Origin: Clostridia bacterium
GTDB taxonomy: Bacteria; Bacillota; Clostridia; Lachnospirales; Cellulosilyticaceae
Assembly: GCA_029256345.1 (NCBI GenBank)
Contig: JAQSYC010000100.1
Location: 1-6,362, forward strand
DNA length: 6,362 nt
Direction of reading: 5' to 3'
Shown: positions 6,331 through 6,362 of the stretch, one piece after another
How the letters are laid out: every line of letters begins with the position of its first letter
How positions within the stretch are numbered: the stretch's first letter is position 1
Notes under the pieces: model-generated
The model's input: the letters and a program-made list of their open reading frames with translations, nothing else
What the model was told of the DNA's origin: nothing
Databases searched by the model: none
Program-made: the position numbers and the translations under genes

Positions 6331-6362
6331 ATGGAAAATATTATTGTAATAGGCATAGCAGG
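6331..6362 (+). CDS. start of a P-loop kinase, probably uridine kinase-like; 3' end outside window
   Basis: Only ten full codons and the beginning of an eleventh are visible: MENIIVIGIAG. This is the first beta strand running into a Walker A loop, and IGIAG is typical of uridine kinase (udk: IGIAGG-SGSGKT) and its relatives, which phosphorylate uridine and cytidine for pyrimidine salvage. Other P-loop kinases cannot be excluded from so few residues. It does not resemble a UvrA N-terminus. The ribosome binding site is weak: a GA repeat (6313-6321) 9 bases before the ATG. It starts 50 bases after the uvrB stop with no terminator between, so it is probably transcribed with uvrB. Confidence 0.5.
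   Translation, partial: MENIIVIGIA

Noticed and set aside
1..6362. CRISPR arrays, transposons, toxin-antitoxin pairs, phage defence genes, tRNA or rRNA genes.
   Set aside because: No regularly spaced repeats, transposase frames, small paired genes of that type or RNA gene sequences are visible. The region looks like stable core chromosome.

Overview
The window looks like ordinary chromosome from a low-GC Gram-positive bacterium, most likely a member of the Clostridia. The reasons are the AT-rich sequence, strong AGGAGG-type ribosome binding sites, intrinsic terminators with T-tracts, extended -10 promoters, and two protein types common in Clostridia: a secreted protein with a 'copper amine oxidase N-terminal-like' domain, and a DUF1540 protein. 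All genes lie on the + strand. I see no tRNA or rRNA, CRISPR array, insertion sequence or phage gene.

Layout: (1) 2-625, the C-terminal 207 codons of prfA (peptide chain release factor 1), closed by a strong intrinsic terminator at 649-680. (2) 732-1475, a ZIP-family divalent metal transporter with the two intramembrane metal-binding signatures HNIPEG and HSIPEG; its ribosome binding site favours the ATG at 732 over the one at 726. (3) 1520-1558, an extended -10 promoter followed by an 18-bp imperfect palindrome at the expected transcription start, then 1598-3721, a 707-residue secreted protein: signal peptide, CuAO-N-like domain, two beta-sandwich (PKD/Ig-like) segments, and a C-terminal region of about 335 residues that I cannot assign. 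(4) 3798-4115, a 105-residue cysteine-rich protein made of two DUF1540 repeats with identical cysteine spacing. A hairpin or dyad precedes it, and a second possible stem plus a perfect 15-bp-stem terminator follow it. (5) 4295-6280, complete uvrB (excinuclease ABC subunit B) with its own promoter and a near-perfect Shine-Dalgarno sequence. (6) 6331 to the window end, the first codons of a P-loop protein, probably a uridine-kinase-like enzyme.

The genes do not form one pathway. prfA (translation termination) and uvrB (nucleotide excision repair) are housekeeping genes, and terminators separate the prfA, ZIP-to-DUF1540 and uvrB units. The ZIP, secreted and DUF1540 genes lie between two strong terminators with no clear terminator among them, so partial co-transcription is possible. 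I found no convincing new multi-gene system. The points most worth a second look are the palindrome at the secreted protein's promoter, that protein's unassigned C-terminal region, and the duplicated cysteine module with structured flanks.
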